Counted from the stretch's first letter, positions 44,971 to 54,143 are shown. The stretch is DNA of 64,000 nt from Olavius algarvensis Delta 4 endosymbiont (GCA_905176665.1 CAJINA010000119.1:124001-188000), one strand, 5' to 3'. Numbers and translations: made by a program. The notes: generated by a model from the letters alone, not told the origin.

Positions 44971-45462
44971 ATGACCTCTCAATCAGATGCGAACAAACCG
45001 GCACGCCCGGTCCGGTGCCGTGGCGTGCGCGGGGCCACGACGGTGACCGCAAATACGAAAGAAGCCATTCTAGAAGCGACACGCGAGATGATGTACATCA
45101 TCATCCGGGCCAACGATATGCAGCCGGAAGATGTCGCCAGTGCCTACTTCACCACCACGGTCGATCTCGATGCAACCTACCCCGCCCTGGCGGCCCGCCA
45201 GTTGGGCTGGTACGATGCCGCCCTTTTGTGTGGCCATGAAATGCAGGTGCCCGACGGGCTGCCCATGTGTATCCGGGTGCTGATTCATTGGAACACCTCC
45301 CGCCGCGCGACGGAAATTGTCCATGTCTATCTGCGGGAAGCCAAAGCCCTGCGGCCGGACCGCAAAACCCTGCCTGAAATTCCGGAAGAAGAGATTGCCG
45401 CCATTCTGGAAGATTTCGATATGGCTTCGCTGCATTTTGATCCGGACGGCTTGAAGAAGTAA
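44971..45462 (+). CDS. aroH: Monofunctional chorismate mutase, AroH type
   Basis: A 163-residue protein with the AroH-type fold: RCRGVRGATTVTANTKEAI at the N terminus carries the substrate-binding Arg, FTTTVDLDATYPALAARQLGW the Glu/Asp strand region (given as 61-82), CIRVLIHW the second Arg and HVYLREAKALRPD the Tyr/Arg at the end. It converts chorismate to prephenate for Phe/Tyr synthesis. The B. subtilis enzyme is about 127 residues, so this one has an N-terminal extension of about 15 and a C-terminal extension of about 25. AAGGAGC precedes the ATG. Confidence 0.92.
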   Translation: MTSQSDANKPARPVRCRGVRGATTVTANTKEAILEATREMMYIIIRANDMQPEDVASAYFTTTVDLDATYPALAARQLGWYDAALLCGHEMQVPDGLPMCIRVLIHWNTSRRATEIVHVYLREAKALRPDRKTLPEIPEEEIAAILEDFDMASLHFDPDGLKK

Positions 45463-45662
45463 CCGTCCCTGCAAGGGGGCGGGGTTTGTGTTTCCGTTAA
45501 GTTCTACCTCGCTGGCAGTCAGGTGAGTCAAAAGCTTGTGGTGTGCCGGATGGTGCATTGTCTGCAGTTACAATCCGGAAGCGGGCGTTCCGGTAATTAC
45601 CGGTTATCAATCCGACCGGCCCAACCACACCAAAAAACAGAAGCATGCTTTTGGAAGTTACC

Positions 45663-45806
45663 ATGAAAAAAGAGTATTCCGGCAACAGGGAGCTGAGCTG
45701 TTCCTTTGAATGCAACCAGGCCTATCTGGATTGTATCGGCAAAGGTGAACACGAGTCGGTCTGCGCCCTGATACGGGTGCCGTGCGACTGCGCCTGTTCA
45801 GCCTGA
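45663..45806 (+). CDS. Small cysteine-rich protein of unknown function
   Basis: A 47-residue frame with GGAAG at a good distance before the ATG. It has seven cysteines, arranged CxxxC, C, C and a terminal CDCAC cluster (LSCSFEC, LDCIG, SVCAL, VPCDCAC). This density suggests metal or iron-sulfur binding. No family is recognised. It stands alone between aroH and the ThDP enzyme. Confidence 0.6.
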   Translation: MKKEYSGNRELSCSFECNQAYLDCIGKGEHESVCALIRVPCDCACSA

Positions 45807-46061
45807 TGTCTTATAAAGCGGGGGAAGTCGACCGGCTTTTCCCGCATTGCTACACGCGCCTGCCATAAAAGCCGAAGATATCGTAAAACCCTACCAGGAC
45901 CCTACGGCCGTTGGCCGACTGAGCTTTAAAGTACCCGCGGGATCTGTTTCGGGTGCCTCGAGTCCAGAGGAGGCGGCAAGCCCACCAAGATGATGATCAT
46001 ATAAAGAGTGATGGTTTAAGGGCGTTTTACGAGAGCAGCAATGCCGGGGCGCCGGACGGTT

Positions 46062-47807
46062 TTAGACAGATATGGATCCTTTCCGGAAATCCGTCGGAGA
46101 GATGATGACGTTTAATAAAACCGGGCGCCCTTCGCCGGCCAGGGTGCGGGCCTGCTCTAAGGCTGCATCGATCTGCTCTTCGCGTTCGACCAGTATGCCG
46201 GCGGCGCCGAAGCCTTCCGCCACCACATGGTAATCCGTATGGCGCAGCACCGTTCCGACGTCGTCTTTCAAAACCGCCACCTGGTCCCGGGCAATCTGGG
46301 TCCAGCCGGCGTCGTTGCCAACCACGGCAATCACCGGGAGGCCGTGCCGCACAAACGTGTCCAGTTCGGCCAGGCTGTAACCGGCGGAACCATCACCGTA
46401 AATAATCCAGACTTCTGAGGCCGGATTGGCCGTTTTCGCTCCGAGGGCAAATCCCCCACCGACACCCAGGGTTCCGAAAACTCCCGGGTCGAGCCATTGC
46501 AGGGGCTTGCGGGGACGCAGGGTATAGGCGGCGGTTGCCACAAAATCACCGCCATCGGCCACCAGGATACTGTTCTCCCGAAGGTGCTGGTCCAGTTTTT
46601 TGAAGAATGCCAACGGATTGACTCTGTCCGTTTGTTCTTGAACCATGGCCTGGATCTCATCTTCGCGCTGGTGGTCGGTTTCCCTCAGCGTTGCTTGCCA
46701 CGCCTTCCAACTATCGCGGGGCAGGTAAGCCGGGTGCTTCGCCAGGGCTATCAAAAACAGCTGTGGGTCTCCATGGATAGGCAGCGTGGGCTTGCGATTG
46801 AGGCTCAACTCCGGCTTGCTTAAATTTACGGCCAGCAGGGCGGCATCGCGATTGATGACGCGTCCGTAGTCGAGACGGAAATCACAGGGCATACCGGCCA
46901 GGATTACCAGATCGGCGGCTTTCAGGGCCTGACGACGTTTGTGCCGCATGTGTAAGGGGTGATCGGCGCCCAAAAGACCCCGGGCCATGCCGGCCAGGTA
47001 TACCGGCACCCCCAATTCGCCAACCGCATTTGCCAGACGAAGGGCATAACCGGGGTTGTGCATGACCTGGCTGCCCAGGACCAGCACCGGTCGGTCGGTA
47101 TTTTCAAGCAGGTCAATGGCTTTGAGCATTTTGGGATGGTTGGCCGTCTGGGATTGCGGGCCCGGTGAATTCGGCTCCATGGCCTCAAAATCGCAGGCAA
47201 AGACATTGTCCACGTGATGCTTCAGGTAAAGTTCCTTCACCCGCTGACCGAGTGACGGCGATGATTGCTCCTGGCTGCCGGCCAGGTACCAGCTGCGGAC
47301 CAGTTCCTCATCGTACAGCAGATCGATGGGACACTCGACGAAGACGGGGCCGGGCACGCCGGAGCGGGCCGTGGCAAAAGCAGTTTCCAGAACTGGTACG
47401 ATGTCGCAATTTCTGCTTATGGTATCCGCCAATTTGACGACGGAGAGCAGCAGGGGCAGTTGATCGATATCCTGGAGGGAGCCGCGACCTTTCAGGATGG
47501 TCGCCGAAGCACCGCCGATCAGCACCAGGGGCACCTGGGCCATCTGGGCATTTTTAACGGCGGTGATGGTGTTGGTGACCCCGGGGCCGGCCGTCACCAG
47601 GGCCACCCCGGGTATGCCGGTCAGCCGGGCGGCCGCATCGGCGGCAAAAACAGCGGCAGCTTCGTTGCGGGTATCCACCACCCGGAGGCCCTTCTTTTTA
47701 CAGCCGACCAGGATCGGAGAGATATGGCCGCCGCAAAGGGTGAACACCTGCGGTACGCCCTGGCGTTTTAAAACATCTGCGATCACATCGCCACCGTTCA
47801 GGGACAT
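46062..47807 (-). CDS. Thiamine-diphosphate enzyme, acetolactate-synthase/ILVBL-like
   Basis: A 581-residue ThDP enzyme: N-terminal pyrimidine domain with the catalytic Glu49 in [19 protein letters not shown], a central domain ([20 protein letters not shown]) and the C-terminal pyrophosphate domain with [15 protein letters not shown] followed by VVGND. The [10 protein letters not shown] stretch is more like ILVBL/2-hydroxyacyl-CoA lyase-like proteins than IlvB. It may make acetolactate or cleave 2-hydroxyacyl substrates. No regulatory small subunit is adjacent. The start at 47807 follows GAGGAGG. Confidence 0.85.
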   Translation of the reverse strand: MSLNGGDVIADVLKRQGVPQVFTLCGGHISPILVGCKKKGLRVVDTRNEAAAVFAADAAARLTGIPGVALVTAGPGVTNTITAVKNAQMAQVPLVLIGGASATILKGRGSLQDIDQLPLLLSVVKLADTISRNCDIVPVLETAFATARSGVPGPVFVECPIDLLYDEELVRSWYLAGSQEQSSPSLGQRVKELYLKHHVDNVFACDFEAMEPNSPGPQSQTANHPKMLKAIDLLENTDRPVLVLGSQVMHNPGYALRLANAVGELGVPVYLAGMARGLLGADHPLHMRHKRRQALKAADLVILAGMPCDFRLDYGRVINRDAALLAVNLSKPELSLNRKPTLPIHGDPQLFLIALAKHPAYLPRDSWKAWQATLRETDHQREDEIQAMVQEQTDRVNPLAFFKKLDQHLRENSILVADGGDFVATAAYTLRPRKPLQWLDPGVFGTLGVGGGFALGAKTANPASEVWIIYGDGSAGYSLAELDTFVRHGLPVIAVVGNDAGWTQIARDQVAVLKDDVGTVLRHTDYHVVAEGFGAAGILVEREEQIDAALEQARTLAGEGRPVLLNVIISPTDFRKGSISV

Positions 47808-48196
47808 CGCGAACCTCCTCGTCAATGATTGGAAATCTACCTTTTATAATCAGCACCTTAAGTGAGCTGTCAAGCCGGAAGCCCGAGCTTTCACCGGAGC
47901 ACGGCTGTGGCCGGTGTTCTTTAGGATGGCGTATAAAGATATGTTGCTGGAGAAGCAGATGAAAAAGTCGTGCGCCTGTGTGTATGTTACACATACACAT
48001 TCACGAGGACACCTTTACGGACGGGGGCCAGGGGGCGGACGAAACCGGTAGGGCTATAATAGCGCGCGAGAGAACTGGACAGTCCATTCGGGACGCTTTT
48101 CGCCGGATGGAAACTTGTTTTTGTCCGTGATCTGAGCGCAGAACGCCAATCACGATCAGCAGGATCGCTTCCCGGTTTTTGAACCGGGCGAAATTT
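47808..48196. other. Intergenic region upstream of the ThDP-enzyme gene
   Basis: About 390 bases with no credible gene apart from the small frame that begins at 48197. The only clear signal is the palindrome at 47979-47999. Confidence 0.4.
47979..47999. promoter_or_regulatory. Perfect inverted repeat, operator-like
   Basis: TGTGTATGT-TAC-ACATACACA, two 9-base perfect arms, lies about 170 bases upstream of the ThDP-enzyme start. It is a candidate regulator site; no cognate regulator is identifiable. Confidence 0.5.
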
Positions 48197-48349
48197 ATGC
48201 ACAGGTACGATATTGAAGATTGCCTCTACCTTGTTAACTGGTTACGCAAAGATCGTTATGCCCGTGAAACGGCTGGGGCTGTCGCCAGCCCGGTGACAGA
48301 TCAGGTGCGCGCCGTGAACGAGCTGTCACGAACTGTTGGTTACCCCTGA
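48197..48349 (+). CDS. Possible 50-residue protein
   Basis: An ATG frame with protein-like composition (MHRYDIEDCLYLVNWLRKD) and an amphipathic N-terminal half. It has no strong ribosome site and its last 24 bases overlap the 3' end of the lipocalin gene on the other strand. It could equally be chance. Confidence 0.3.
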   Translation: MHRYDIEDCLYLVNWLRKDRYARETAGAVASPVTDQVRAVNELSRTVGYP

Positions 48350-48883
48350 TGGTGCAATCCCCCCGGACTGGGGTACTTTCTTTACTTTACTGATGTCATA
48401 GCCCTGTTCAGCAATAAAATGGAGGATATGGTCATACTCGGCCTCGGAAATTGCAGGCTTCCGGGCCATGATCCAAACGTAATCACGTTTTGTGCGGCCG
48501 ACAACCGTCGTTGCATAATCTTTGTCCAGGTAGATAATCCGATACTCCGCCTTGAAGGGCCACACAAACTGCATGCCCCAGACGGCATTGGAGGTTGAAT
48601 CCTGAACGAAAGCTCGCGGCCGATACGTTTTTACGGGACCGTCCAAGGCGCCTTTATTGAAGGTGAAAGTTGTGTAAATGGTGCCGTCTTCCGCCAGCCG
48701 ATAGGATTCGACCCCGTTGTAAACATCCTTTTCAAATATAGTGGGGATACTCGCAATCACATACCAATCCCCCATGAACCGGTTGAGGTCTACCTCGGCT
48801 ACGGTTTCAATTGCCGGCCGGGTTTTGCATCCTGGCGCGGCCATAACGGCTATGATAGCGATCCAGATGAAGGCTGTTCTCAT
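48326..48883 (-). CDS. blc: Bacterial lipocalin (Blc-like lipoprotein)
   Basis: A 185-residue protein with a lipoprotein signal (AAPGC, Cys about 19) and a lipocalin barrel. The first-strand signature DLNRFMGDWYVIASIP, the middle YRIIYLDKDYATTVVGRTKRDYVWIMARKP (given as region 118-147) and SEAEYDHILHFIAEQGYD are typical of Blc. It binds lipids, probably at the outer membrane. The start at 48883 follows AGAGGTGA; a longer upstream open frame is ignored because it overlaps the DUF2062 gene. It follows that gene by 5 bases. Confidence 0.9.
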   Translation of the reverse strand: MRTAFIWIAIIAVMAAPGCKTRPAIETVAEVDLNRFMGDWYVIASIPTIFEKDVYNGVESYRLAEDGTIYTTFTFNKGALDGPVKTYRPRAFVQDSTSNAVWGMQFVWPFKAEYRIIYLDKDYATTVVGRTKRDYVWIMARKPAISEAEYDHILHFIAEQGYDISKVKKVPQSGGIAPSGVTNSS

Positions 48884-48888
48884 ATTTT

Positions 48889-49413
48889 TCACCTCTGGTG
48901 GCGCCCTGGTCGGCGGCAAATAGCATTTCCGGAGACCGTCTCCGGCATCAGCTTGAAGACAGCCGGTCGAACCATCTTGTAAAGTATCAGTCCGATCAGC
49001 GGGCCGGTCAGCAGCCAGGCACCGATAACCGGCAATGCTATATGGCCAACGCTCTGTAGTCCTGCTAGCAGGCCCTGGCCGGCCAATTCGGGTAACCGAC
49101 TCATCTCCTGCAGGGCGCCAATGGGGCCGAACCACAGGTTCCCCAGGGCATAATAAACACCCAGCATGCCTACCTGTAGCGGATATACGGCGAAGTTTAC
49201 AGCCTGCAGAACAACGGGGTTGAGCCGTAACACCACGGCGGCCCCCAGGCACATGAAGGTGGCGACTCCGGGTATCGGGAAAAGTCCTAAAACGGAACCG
49301 AGCGCCACGCTGGCCGAAACTGCCCTGGGGCTGCGGCCGCTTTGGAGATTCCGGGTTAATACATCTTTGAGTGTTTTGAGTCCCATCATGCTCATCCTAT
49401 GGAGAACCGGCAC
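48889..49413 (-). CDS. DUF2062 membrane protein
   Basis: A 174-residue protein with the DUF2062 pattern: a basic N-terminal segment (SGRSPRAVSASVALGSVLGLFPIPG, given as region 26-50) and three to four membrane helices. Function unknown; some members are fused to glycosyltransferases. The exact start is unclear (GTG at 49413 or ATGs at 49395/49389). It is directly upstream of the lipocalin gene on the same strand, suggesting joint envelope function. Confidence 0.82.
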   Translation of the reverse strand: MPVLHRMSMMGLKTLKDVLTRNLQSGRSPRAVSASVALGSVLGLFPIPGVATFMCLGAAVVLRLNPVVLQAVNFAVYPLQVGMLGVYYALGNLWFGPIGALQEMSRLPELAGQGLLAGLQSVGHIALPVIGAWLLTGPLIGLILYKMVRPAVFKLMPETVSGNAICRRPGRHQR

Positions 49414-49549
49414 CTATTCCAGTTCGTATTCACAATACAAACCTATGAATCACCCGCCGGATCGGCAATAAGGGTGGGGGAACGGGGTATTGATAGGTCA
49501 AACCTCACAGTCGGGCAGCCTGTGGGAAGAGGATCGCCAGGCGATGATC

Positions 49550-50389
49550 CTATTGCTTTGGAATCGGTTGGCAGTGGGGACAGATATGTGTGCTGCGTTG
49601 ACCGACCACCAGGCGTTCGATAGGATTGGCACAGCTTGGGCAGGGCTGGCCGGTCCGGCGAAACACTTTGAGAAATGAGTGGTTGCGGCCGGTTCTGCGT
49701 TCGAGGGAATAAAAATTGGCTTGGCCGCTGCCCAGGGTGGTTCCCGCGTTTTTCAGACCCTGTTTTAATACCTTGCGAATGGCGCGGTGCAATTTTGCGG
49801 CCTGCTGATTGGTGAGTGTGTGCGCGCTGCGCAAGGGATGCAGATGCGATTCCCACAGGGCTTCGTCCACGTAGATATTGCCCAGCCCGGCAATAAAGGT
49901 CTGGTCCAACAACAACGGTTTGAGCTGCCGTTTACGGGCCGCCAGCCGGGCGGCCAGCTTTTTGGCCGTGAACCCATCCGACAAGGGCTCCGGTCCCAGG
50001 TGTCCGGTGACGGTCTGGTGGGTGGGCGCCAGGTAGGCGCGTCCGAATTTGCGGGTATCGTGAAACCTGAGTTGGCGGCCGTCATCCAGTCGGATAATCA
50101 GATGGTCGTGCCGGGTGCGATGGGTACCGGCCCGGGCCAATACAAATCGGCCGGTCATGCGCAGGTGAAACAAGAGCTTCAGTTCAGGCTGCAAATGGAA
50201 AATGATATATTTCCCCCGGCGGGAAATCGCGGTGATAGTCCGTTTACGAAGTTGCCTGCTGAAGGCGGCGGGGTTTGGGTCGGCAATGGTCTTCGGCCAG
50301 AACACCCTGGCGTCGGCGATGCCGGCCCCCGGCACACCGGCGGCGATCAGATCATCAACAACGGTTTGGACTTCGGGTAGCTCCGGCAT
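49550..50389 (-). CDS. mutM: Formamidopyrimidine-DNA glycosylase (Fpg/MutM)
   Basis: A 279-residue DNA repair enzyme. The N terminus MPELPEVQTVV carries the catalytic Pro2 and Glu3, the helix-two-turn-helix region contains FIAGLGNIYVDEALW, and the C-terminal zinc finger is CPSC...CPHC. It excises oxidised purines such as 8-oxoguanine and nicks the strand. Length and motifs fit the family. A small coiled-coil protein gene lies about 45 bases upstream. Confidence 0.94.
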   Translation of the reverse strand: MPELPEVQTVVDDLIAAGVPGAGIADARVFWPKTIADPNPAAFSRQLRKRTITAISRRGKYIIFHLQPELKLLFHLRMTGRFVLARAGTHRTRHDHLIIRLDDGRQLRFHDTRKFGRAYLAPTHQTVTGHLGPEPLSDGFTAKKLAARLAARKRQLKPLLLDQTFIAGLGNIYVDEALWESHLHPLRSAHTLTNQQAAKLHRAIRKVLKQGLKNAGTTLGSGQANFYSLERRTGRNHSFLKVFRRTGQPCPSCANPIERLVVGQRSTHICPHCQPIPKQ

Positions 50390-50434
50390 GATAGAGTTAT
50401 TGGGGCGGCCAGGACGGCCGATTCAATAGCGCGG

Positions 50435-50602
50435 TTAGGCGATGACCATATCTGGTTCACCGCGTCGGCGGCGAATGACCCGGATGTTGCCGGTTCTTTT
50501 GGGCGCGGTCTGTTCTTCTTGCGGCTGTTCGGCCTGGGCCATCAGTTTACGTAATTGCTCTTCGAGTTTCTTTTTCTGCTCTGCTTTCATGCAGTCTTTC
50601 AT
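50435..50602 (-). CDS. Small charged coiled-coil protein
   Basis: A 55-residue protein (MKDCMKAEQKKKLEEQLRKL...) with a short Lys/Glu-rich helix and a basic C terminus (IRVIRRRRGE). It is of unknown function. Possible starts are ATGs at 50602 and 50590; AAGGAG abuts the first and lies about 12 bases from the second. It may share a transcript with mutM. Confidence 0.6.
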   Translation of the reverse strand: MKDCMKAEQKKKLEEQLRKLMAQAEQPQEEQTAPKRTGNIRVIRRRRGEPDMVIA

Positions 50603-50868
50603 CTCCTTATTTGGTTTTTGGAAAAAAATGACCAAGGGAAACCAATTATAACAGTTTGAAGGTGTTGGCAAGGATAAAATGCCAGGGCGGGCCTACAAGC
50701 TGGATCAAAATTACACCCCGCTGCCGGATGGGTTAAAGCCGAACCGTTTGACCTTTATTAATATGTTTGATATCAAGGCGTTAAGGATATGGTCCGGTTA
50801 AGCCCCCGGCCAGGTTCTTGAAAGGAACGCCTGGGTGGTAACCACGATTTAGATTGAAGAGGAAAAAA

Positions 50869-51288
50869 ATGGCTGATTTTGAGATATTCTCGACGGATAT
50901 AGACCTGCGGTTTCGGGATGTGGACGCCATGGGGCACGTCAACAACGCGGTCTATTTCACCTATTTCGAGTACGGGCGATTGAAATTTTTCTATTCCGCG
51001 GACCAGAAGGATAAGTTTCCCGGCTTTGCCTTTATCCTGGCGCATGTGAGCTGTGACTTTATCCGTCCGGTTACCCTGGACGACACCCTGCAGCTCCAGA
51101 TGTGGGTCAAGGAGATCGGCGGCAAGAGTTTCAAATTCCACTACCAGCTCGTAGATGCGGACGATCCCGCCTTCACATTTGCCACCGGGGAGTCTGTCCA
51201 GGTCTGTTTCGATTACCAGAAGAACCGGTCGATTACTATATCGGAAGACTTGCATATCCAGCTCTCTGCCTACCTGGAACAGGCATGA
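50869..51288 (+). CDS. Acyl-CoA thioesterase, hotdog fold (YbgC/FadM-like)
   Basis: A 139-residue 4HBT-type thioesterase with the signature DLRFRDVDAMGHVNNAVYFTYFEYGR, which contains the catalytic Asp (given as region 11-36). It hydrolyses acyl-CoAs in the cytoplasm. The start at 50869 is supported by GAGGAAAA just ahead. It lies about 135 bases upstream of a TetR gene and may be linked with the local fatty-acyl theme. Confidence 0.9.
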   Translation: MADFEIFSTDIDLRFRDVDAMGHVNNAVYFTYFEYGRLKFFYSADQKDKFPGFAFILAHVSCDFIRPVTLDDTLQLQMWVKEIGGKSFKFHYQLVDADDPAFTFATGESVQVCFDYQKNRSITISEDLHIQLSAYLEQA

Positions 51289-51389
51289 TGCGGCAGTCCG
51301 GAGCCCCCCGTGAATCCAATTTAACTTTATAAAGACGGATATATATATTCATTCGTCTGCATGGAATTGAACGCCGGATGAAAAAACGC

Positions 51390-51418
51390 TTGACAAGTAC
51401 GAACGATCGTACTATTTT
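51390..51418 (+). promoter_or_regulatory. Consensus promoter of the tetR gene
   Basis: TTGACA (51390-51395), a 17-base spacer and TATTTT (51413-51418). The predicted transcription start falls at or next to the ATG at 51425, so the mRNA is probably leaderless; no Shine-Dalgarno is present. Confidence 0.72.
51396..51413. promoter_or_regulatory. TetR operator inside the promoter spacer
   Basis: AGTACGA-ACGA-TCGTACT, two perfect 7-base arms, fills the space between the -35 and -10 boxes. Bound repressor would block RNA polymerase directly. Confidence 0.78.
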
Positions 51419-51424
51419 TTGGAC

Positions 51425-52006
51425 ATGACAAAAGGTGCCGACACAAAAAAGTCTATCCTCGAGGCCGGTCTGGAAATGGCCAGCCGCCTGGGATTGGAGA
51501 GCGTCACAATTGGTGAACTGGCCAAAGCCACCGGTATGTCCAAGAGCGGCCTGTTTGCCCACTTCAAATCCAAGGAAAATCTGCAGATCGAAATTTTGCA
51601 TTTTGCCGGTGAGCTTTTTTCAAAGGGGGTCATCGTTCCGGCGCTGCGAACCAAGGCCGGTGTCGACCGCATCCGGCAGCTGGTTGACAACTGGGTGCAG
51701 TGGACCGGTCGGCTGACGGGCGGCTGTATCTTCGTAACCGCCAGCACCGATTTCAGCAATCGTCCCGGGAAGGTCCGTGATGCCCTGCTGGCCCAGCAGG
51801 AGGAGTGGCTCGGCAGCCTTAAACGGTTCTGCCAATCCGCCATGCGGGCAGGCGAGTTGCGGCGGGACATCGATTGTGATCAGTTTGCCTTCGATCTGTA
51901 TTCACTGCTGCTCGGCTTTCATCTATACCACAAGCTGCTGCAGAACAAAGAAACCAGAAACCACCAGGAAACCGCACTGAACCGTCTGCTGGAAGATTAT
52001 ATCTAG
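51425..52006 (+). CDS. TetR-family transcriptional regulator
   Basis: A 193-residue repressor with the TetR HTH at about 8-50 (ILEAGLEMASRLGLESVTIGELAKATGMSKSGLFAHFKSKENL, region 11-53) and a C-terminal helical ligand domain. The 18-bp palindrome in its own promoter is almost certainly its operator. The next gene, an alpha/beta hydrolase, lies 48 bases downstream and carries a second copy of the core site near its 5' end. The ligand is unknown; an acyl or ester compound is a guess from context. Confidence 0.9.
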   Translation: MTKGADTKKSILEAGLEMASRLGLESVTIGELAKATGMSKSGLFAHFKSKENLQIEILHFAGELFSKGVIVPALRTKAGVDRIRQLVDNWVQWTGRLTGGCIFVTASTDFSNRPGKVRDALLAQQEEWLGSLKRFCQSAMRAGELRRDIDCDQFAFDLYSLLLGFHLYHKLLQNKETRNHQETALNRLLEDYI

Positions 52007-52054
52007 CTGACCAGGCGGCCTTTCCCCAACCACGCTAAAGAATAGGAGGGTAAA

Positions 52055-52972
52055 ATGACAAGTCGCGTACTACCAGCACATTATAAAAGCACGAACGTTC
52101 GTAACAAAGAACATGGCACTTGTCGGTGCCCCCAATTTTTCACCCAGATGGGCCGGGTGGCGCCCGGCCTGACCGGGCGCCTCGTCCAGAAGGCCTTTTT
52201 TGCACCGACCAAACCACGGGTGGACGCCCGCGGCAGGCAGTATTTGGCCAACGGCCGCCCCTTTCAATTTCAGGTACACGGTAAGACGATTCACGGTTGG
52301 CAGTGGGGCCGCGGGCCGGGGATTCTTTTTGTGCACGGATGGAACAGCCGCGGGATTCATTTTGGTCACTTTTTTAGAAACCTCCTGGATAACGGCTACC
52401 GCATCGTCACCTACGATGCCCCGGCCCATGGTAAATCCCAGGGGCGGCAGACAAATTTTTTTGAAATAGTGGATGCCGTAAAGGCCTTTTTCAATCAAGC
52501 GGCGGCACCCGACATAAATGGGATTGTGGCCCATTCACTGGGCGCAGGCGCTGTCATCAACCATCTGGCCGAATGCGAGACCGACATCGAAGCGGTGTTG
52601 CTTGCGCCTGCCATGCAGCCGGGCAAATTACTGCGCGAGGCGTTTGGCCGGCATGGAATCCCCCGGCCGGTCTCGGAAAAATTGATTGCGGATCTCGAGC
52701 GGCAATACGGCTATAGCCTGCAGCGGCAAAGTCCCCACCTGCTGGTCCGCCGCGTTACATCACGGGTGCTGATTATCCATGACCGGGATGACCGCACCAC
52801 GCCCTATGCGGACGTCCGCCATGTTTCGGAACAATCCAACCAAATGGTCCTGCACTCGACCTCGGGTCTGGGCCATAAACGCTTATTATACAACCCTGAG
52901 ATCGTGGAACTTGTCCAGGCGTATATCATGGAACGATGCCTCGCCGGTGATGATTCCCGCCAGGTGGTCTGA
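52055..52972 (+). CDS. Alpha/beta hydrolase
   Basis: A 305-residue serine hydrolase with the oxyanion region LFVHGWNSRG, the nucleophile elbow in AHSLGAG, an acid residue in HDRDDRTTP and the His in GLGHKRLL. It probably cleaves an ester or thioester. AGGAGG lies at ideal distance from the ATG at 52055. However, family-like sequence begins only at the in-frame ATG 52148 (MGRVAPGL), and a TetR-type palindrome lies within the first 16 codons, so a downstream start is possible. It forms a unit with tetR. Confidence 0.87.
   Translation: MTSRVLPAHYKSTNVRNKEHGTCRCPQFFTQMGRVAPGLTGRLVQKAFFAPTKPRVDARGRQYLANGRPFQFQVHGKTIHGWQWGRGPGILFVHGWNSRGIHFGHFFRNLLDNGYRIVTYDAPAHGKSQGRQTNFFEIVDAVKAFFNQAAAPDINGIVAHSLGAGAVINHLAECETDIEAVLLAPAMQPGKLLREAFGRHGIPRPVSEKLIADLERQYGYSLQRQSPHLLVRRVTSRVLIIHDRDDRTTPYADVRHVSEQSNQMVLHSTSGLGHKRLLYNPEIVELVQAYIMERCLAGDDSRQVV
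52091..52102. promoter_or_regulatory. Second TetR-type site at the 5' end of the hydrolase gene
   Basis: ACGAACGTTCGT is a perfect 12-base palindrome and matches the core ACGAACGATCGT (51399-51410) at 11 of 12 positions. It lies within the annotated start region of the hydrolase gene. Confidence 0.6.
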
Positions 52973-52984
52973 AAGGAGGCCGAT

Positions 52985-53230
52985 ATGCAGCCAAGCACTG
53001 ATCAAATTTTAGAAACGTATAAATTGGCCGATGACGAACGGCGGCTGTTTCTATTCCTCGAGTACCGGGATTTACGGGAACTGTTTACGGAAATAGAGAC
53101 AGGCGATTTGTCTTTCGAAAGCCGGTTTTCGGAAAGTAGAAAGCGCACGACGTGGTTGAACCGGCTGAAGCGGCTGACCGCCATGAAATGGTCACCCCAT
53201 TGCAGTCCGCAAACACCGCCCGGACAATAA
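52985..53230 (+). CDS. Small basic protein of unknown function
   Basis: An 81-residue protein with an excellent AAGGAGG site. The first half is rich in Glu, Arg and Leu (ADDERRLFLFLEYRDLRELFTEIE) and looks helical; no family is recognised. It lies 12 bases after the hydrolase gene, so it probably belongs to the tetR-hydrolase unit. Confidence 0.65.
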   Translation: MQPSTDQILETYKLADDERRLFLFLEYRDLRELFTEIETGDLSFESRFSESRKRTTWLNRLKRLTAMKWSPHCSPQTPPGQ

Positions 53231-53480
53231 TCTGCCCGGACGCCGGTACTGCAGATGCTGGCGCCGGCGACCGGAACCGACCCTGAAAGTCGTGCGGAGT
53301 ACCGGACTGCCGGTCTGCATCGCATAGCAGCACCTTGCCCGGAATACGGCGAGTCGTAACCGTCATCTGTCCGCACTTTCAACAAACTCTTGAAAAGATC
53401 TTAATGTAGTGATAGCAATCAGTTAGTAGTTATACGCTTCAGCAGGCAAATTTACCGCCACCGTCAACCTCGGGGGGTCT

Positions 53481-54143
53481 ATGAAGAGCGTGCTGATTGC
53501 CGACGATGATCGTGTTCTACGCAAGTTGATTTCAGTTGCCCTGGAAAAAGCCAGCGACGAGTTGCGCATTTTTGAGGCCGAAGATGGTCAGGTCGCGATT
53601 GATATTCTGGAAGCTGAAAAAATTCAATTGGTTATTACCGATATTAATATGCCCAGGCTCAATGGTTTGATGGTTATTGCCTATTTAAATGTTTTCTTTC
53701 CGACATTGCCTACTTTTGTGATGACGGCCTATGGCACGTCGCGATTAAAATCCAAGTTGCCTGAAGACCTCGTGAAATTCTACCACAAGCCGCTTACCGT
53801 TCCCGACCTGGTTAACGACGTACTGGCGGTACTGGCCAGCGAAATGCCCCACAAGGAAAAAGCCCCCATTTCCCTGGTCAATTTCCTGGAAATGGTCATT
53901 TTGGAAGGTCAAAATTGCACGGTTACGGTTGAGGCGGAAGGTGTGGCCCCCTGCCACCTGTTTATCAGCAGGGGGGTGTTGCTCGATGCCGTTATGGGTG
54001 ATCGCCGGGGCGAAGAAGTCGCTCTCGAGACCATCTTCCGGACGGATGTCCATTTCAGTATGGAAAAAGGCTACCCCGAGACGATCCAAAAAACTATCAA
54101 TCGGCCGTTGGAAGAGATCATAGACGCTTCCGCCCCTACCTAG
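53481..54143 (+). CDS. Response regulator with C-terminal DUF4388-like domain
   Basis: The 220-residue protein has a REC domain (about 1-120) with the acidic pocket D8-D10, phospho-acceptor D54 in VITDINMPRLNG, T82 and K103 in YHKP. A C-terminal domain of about 90 residues (SLVNFLEMVILEGQNCTVTVE, region 130-150; LFISRGVLLDAVMGDRRGEEVALETIF, region 161-187) resembles DUF4388/PATAN-like modules used in delta-proteobacterial signalling. No histidine kinase is adjacent. Output is probably protein-protein contact rather than DNA binding. Confidence 0.85.
   Translation: MKSVLIADDDRVLRKLISVALEKASDELRIFEAEDGQVAIDILEAEKIQLVITDINMPRLNGLMVIAYLNVFFPTLPTFVMTAYGTSRLKSKLPEDLVKFYHKPLTVPDLVNDVLAVLASEMPHKEKAPISLVNFLEMVILEGQNCTVTVEAEGVAPCHLFISRGVLLDAVMGDRRGEEVALETIFRTDVHFSMEKGYPETIQKTINRPLEEIIDASAPT

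Noticed and set aside
45804..45806. TGA of the 47-residue Cys-rich protein as another selenocysteine codon
   Set aside because: Continuing past it gives a basic, non-protein-like tail and no SECIS-like hairpin follows.
48889..49252. A longer start for the lipocalin gene (frame open to 49252)
   Set aside because: The extension overlaps the DUF2062 gene out of frame, lacks a signal peptide at its start, and a good ribosome site with lipoprotein signal lies at 48883.
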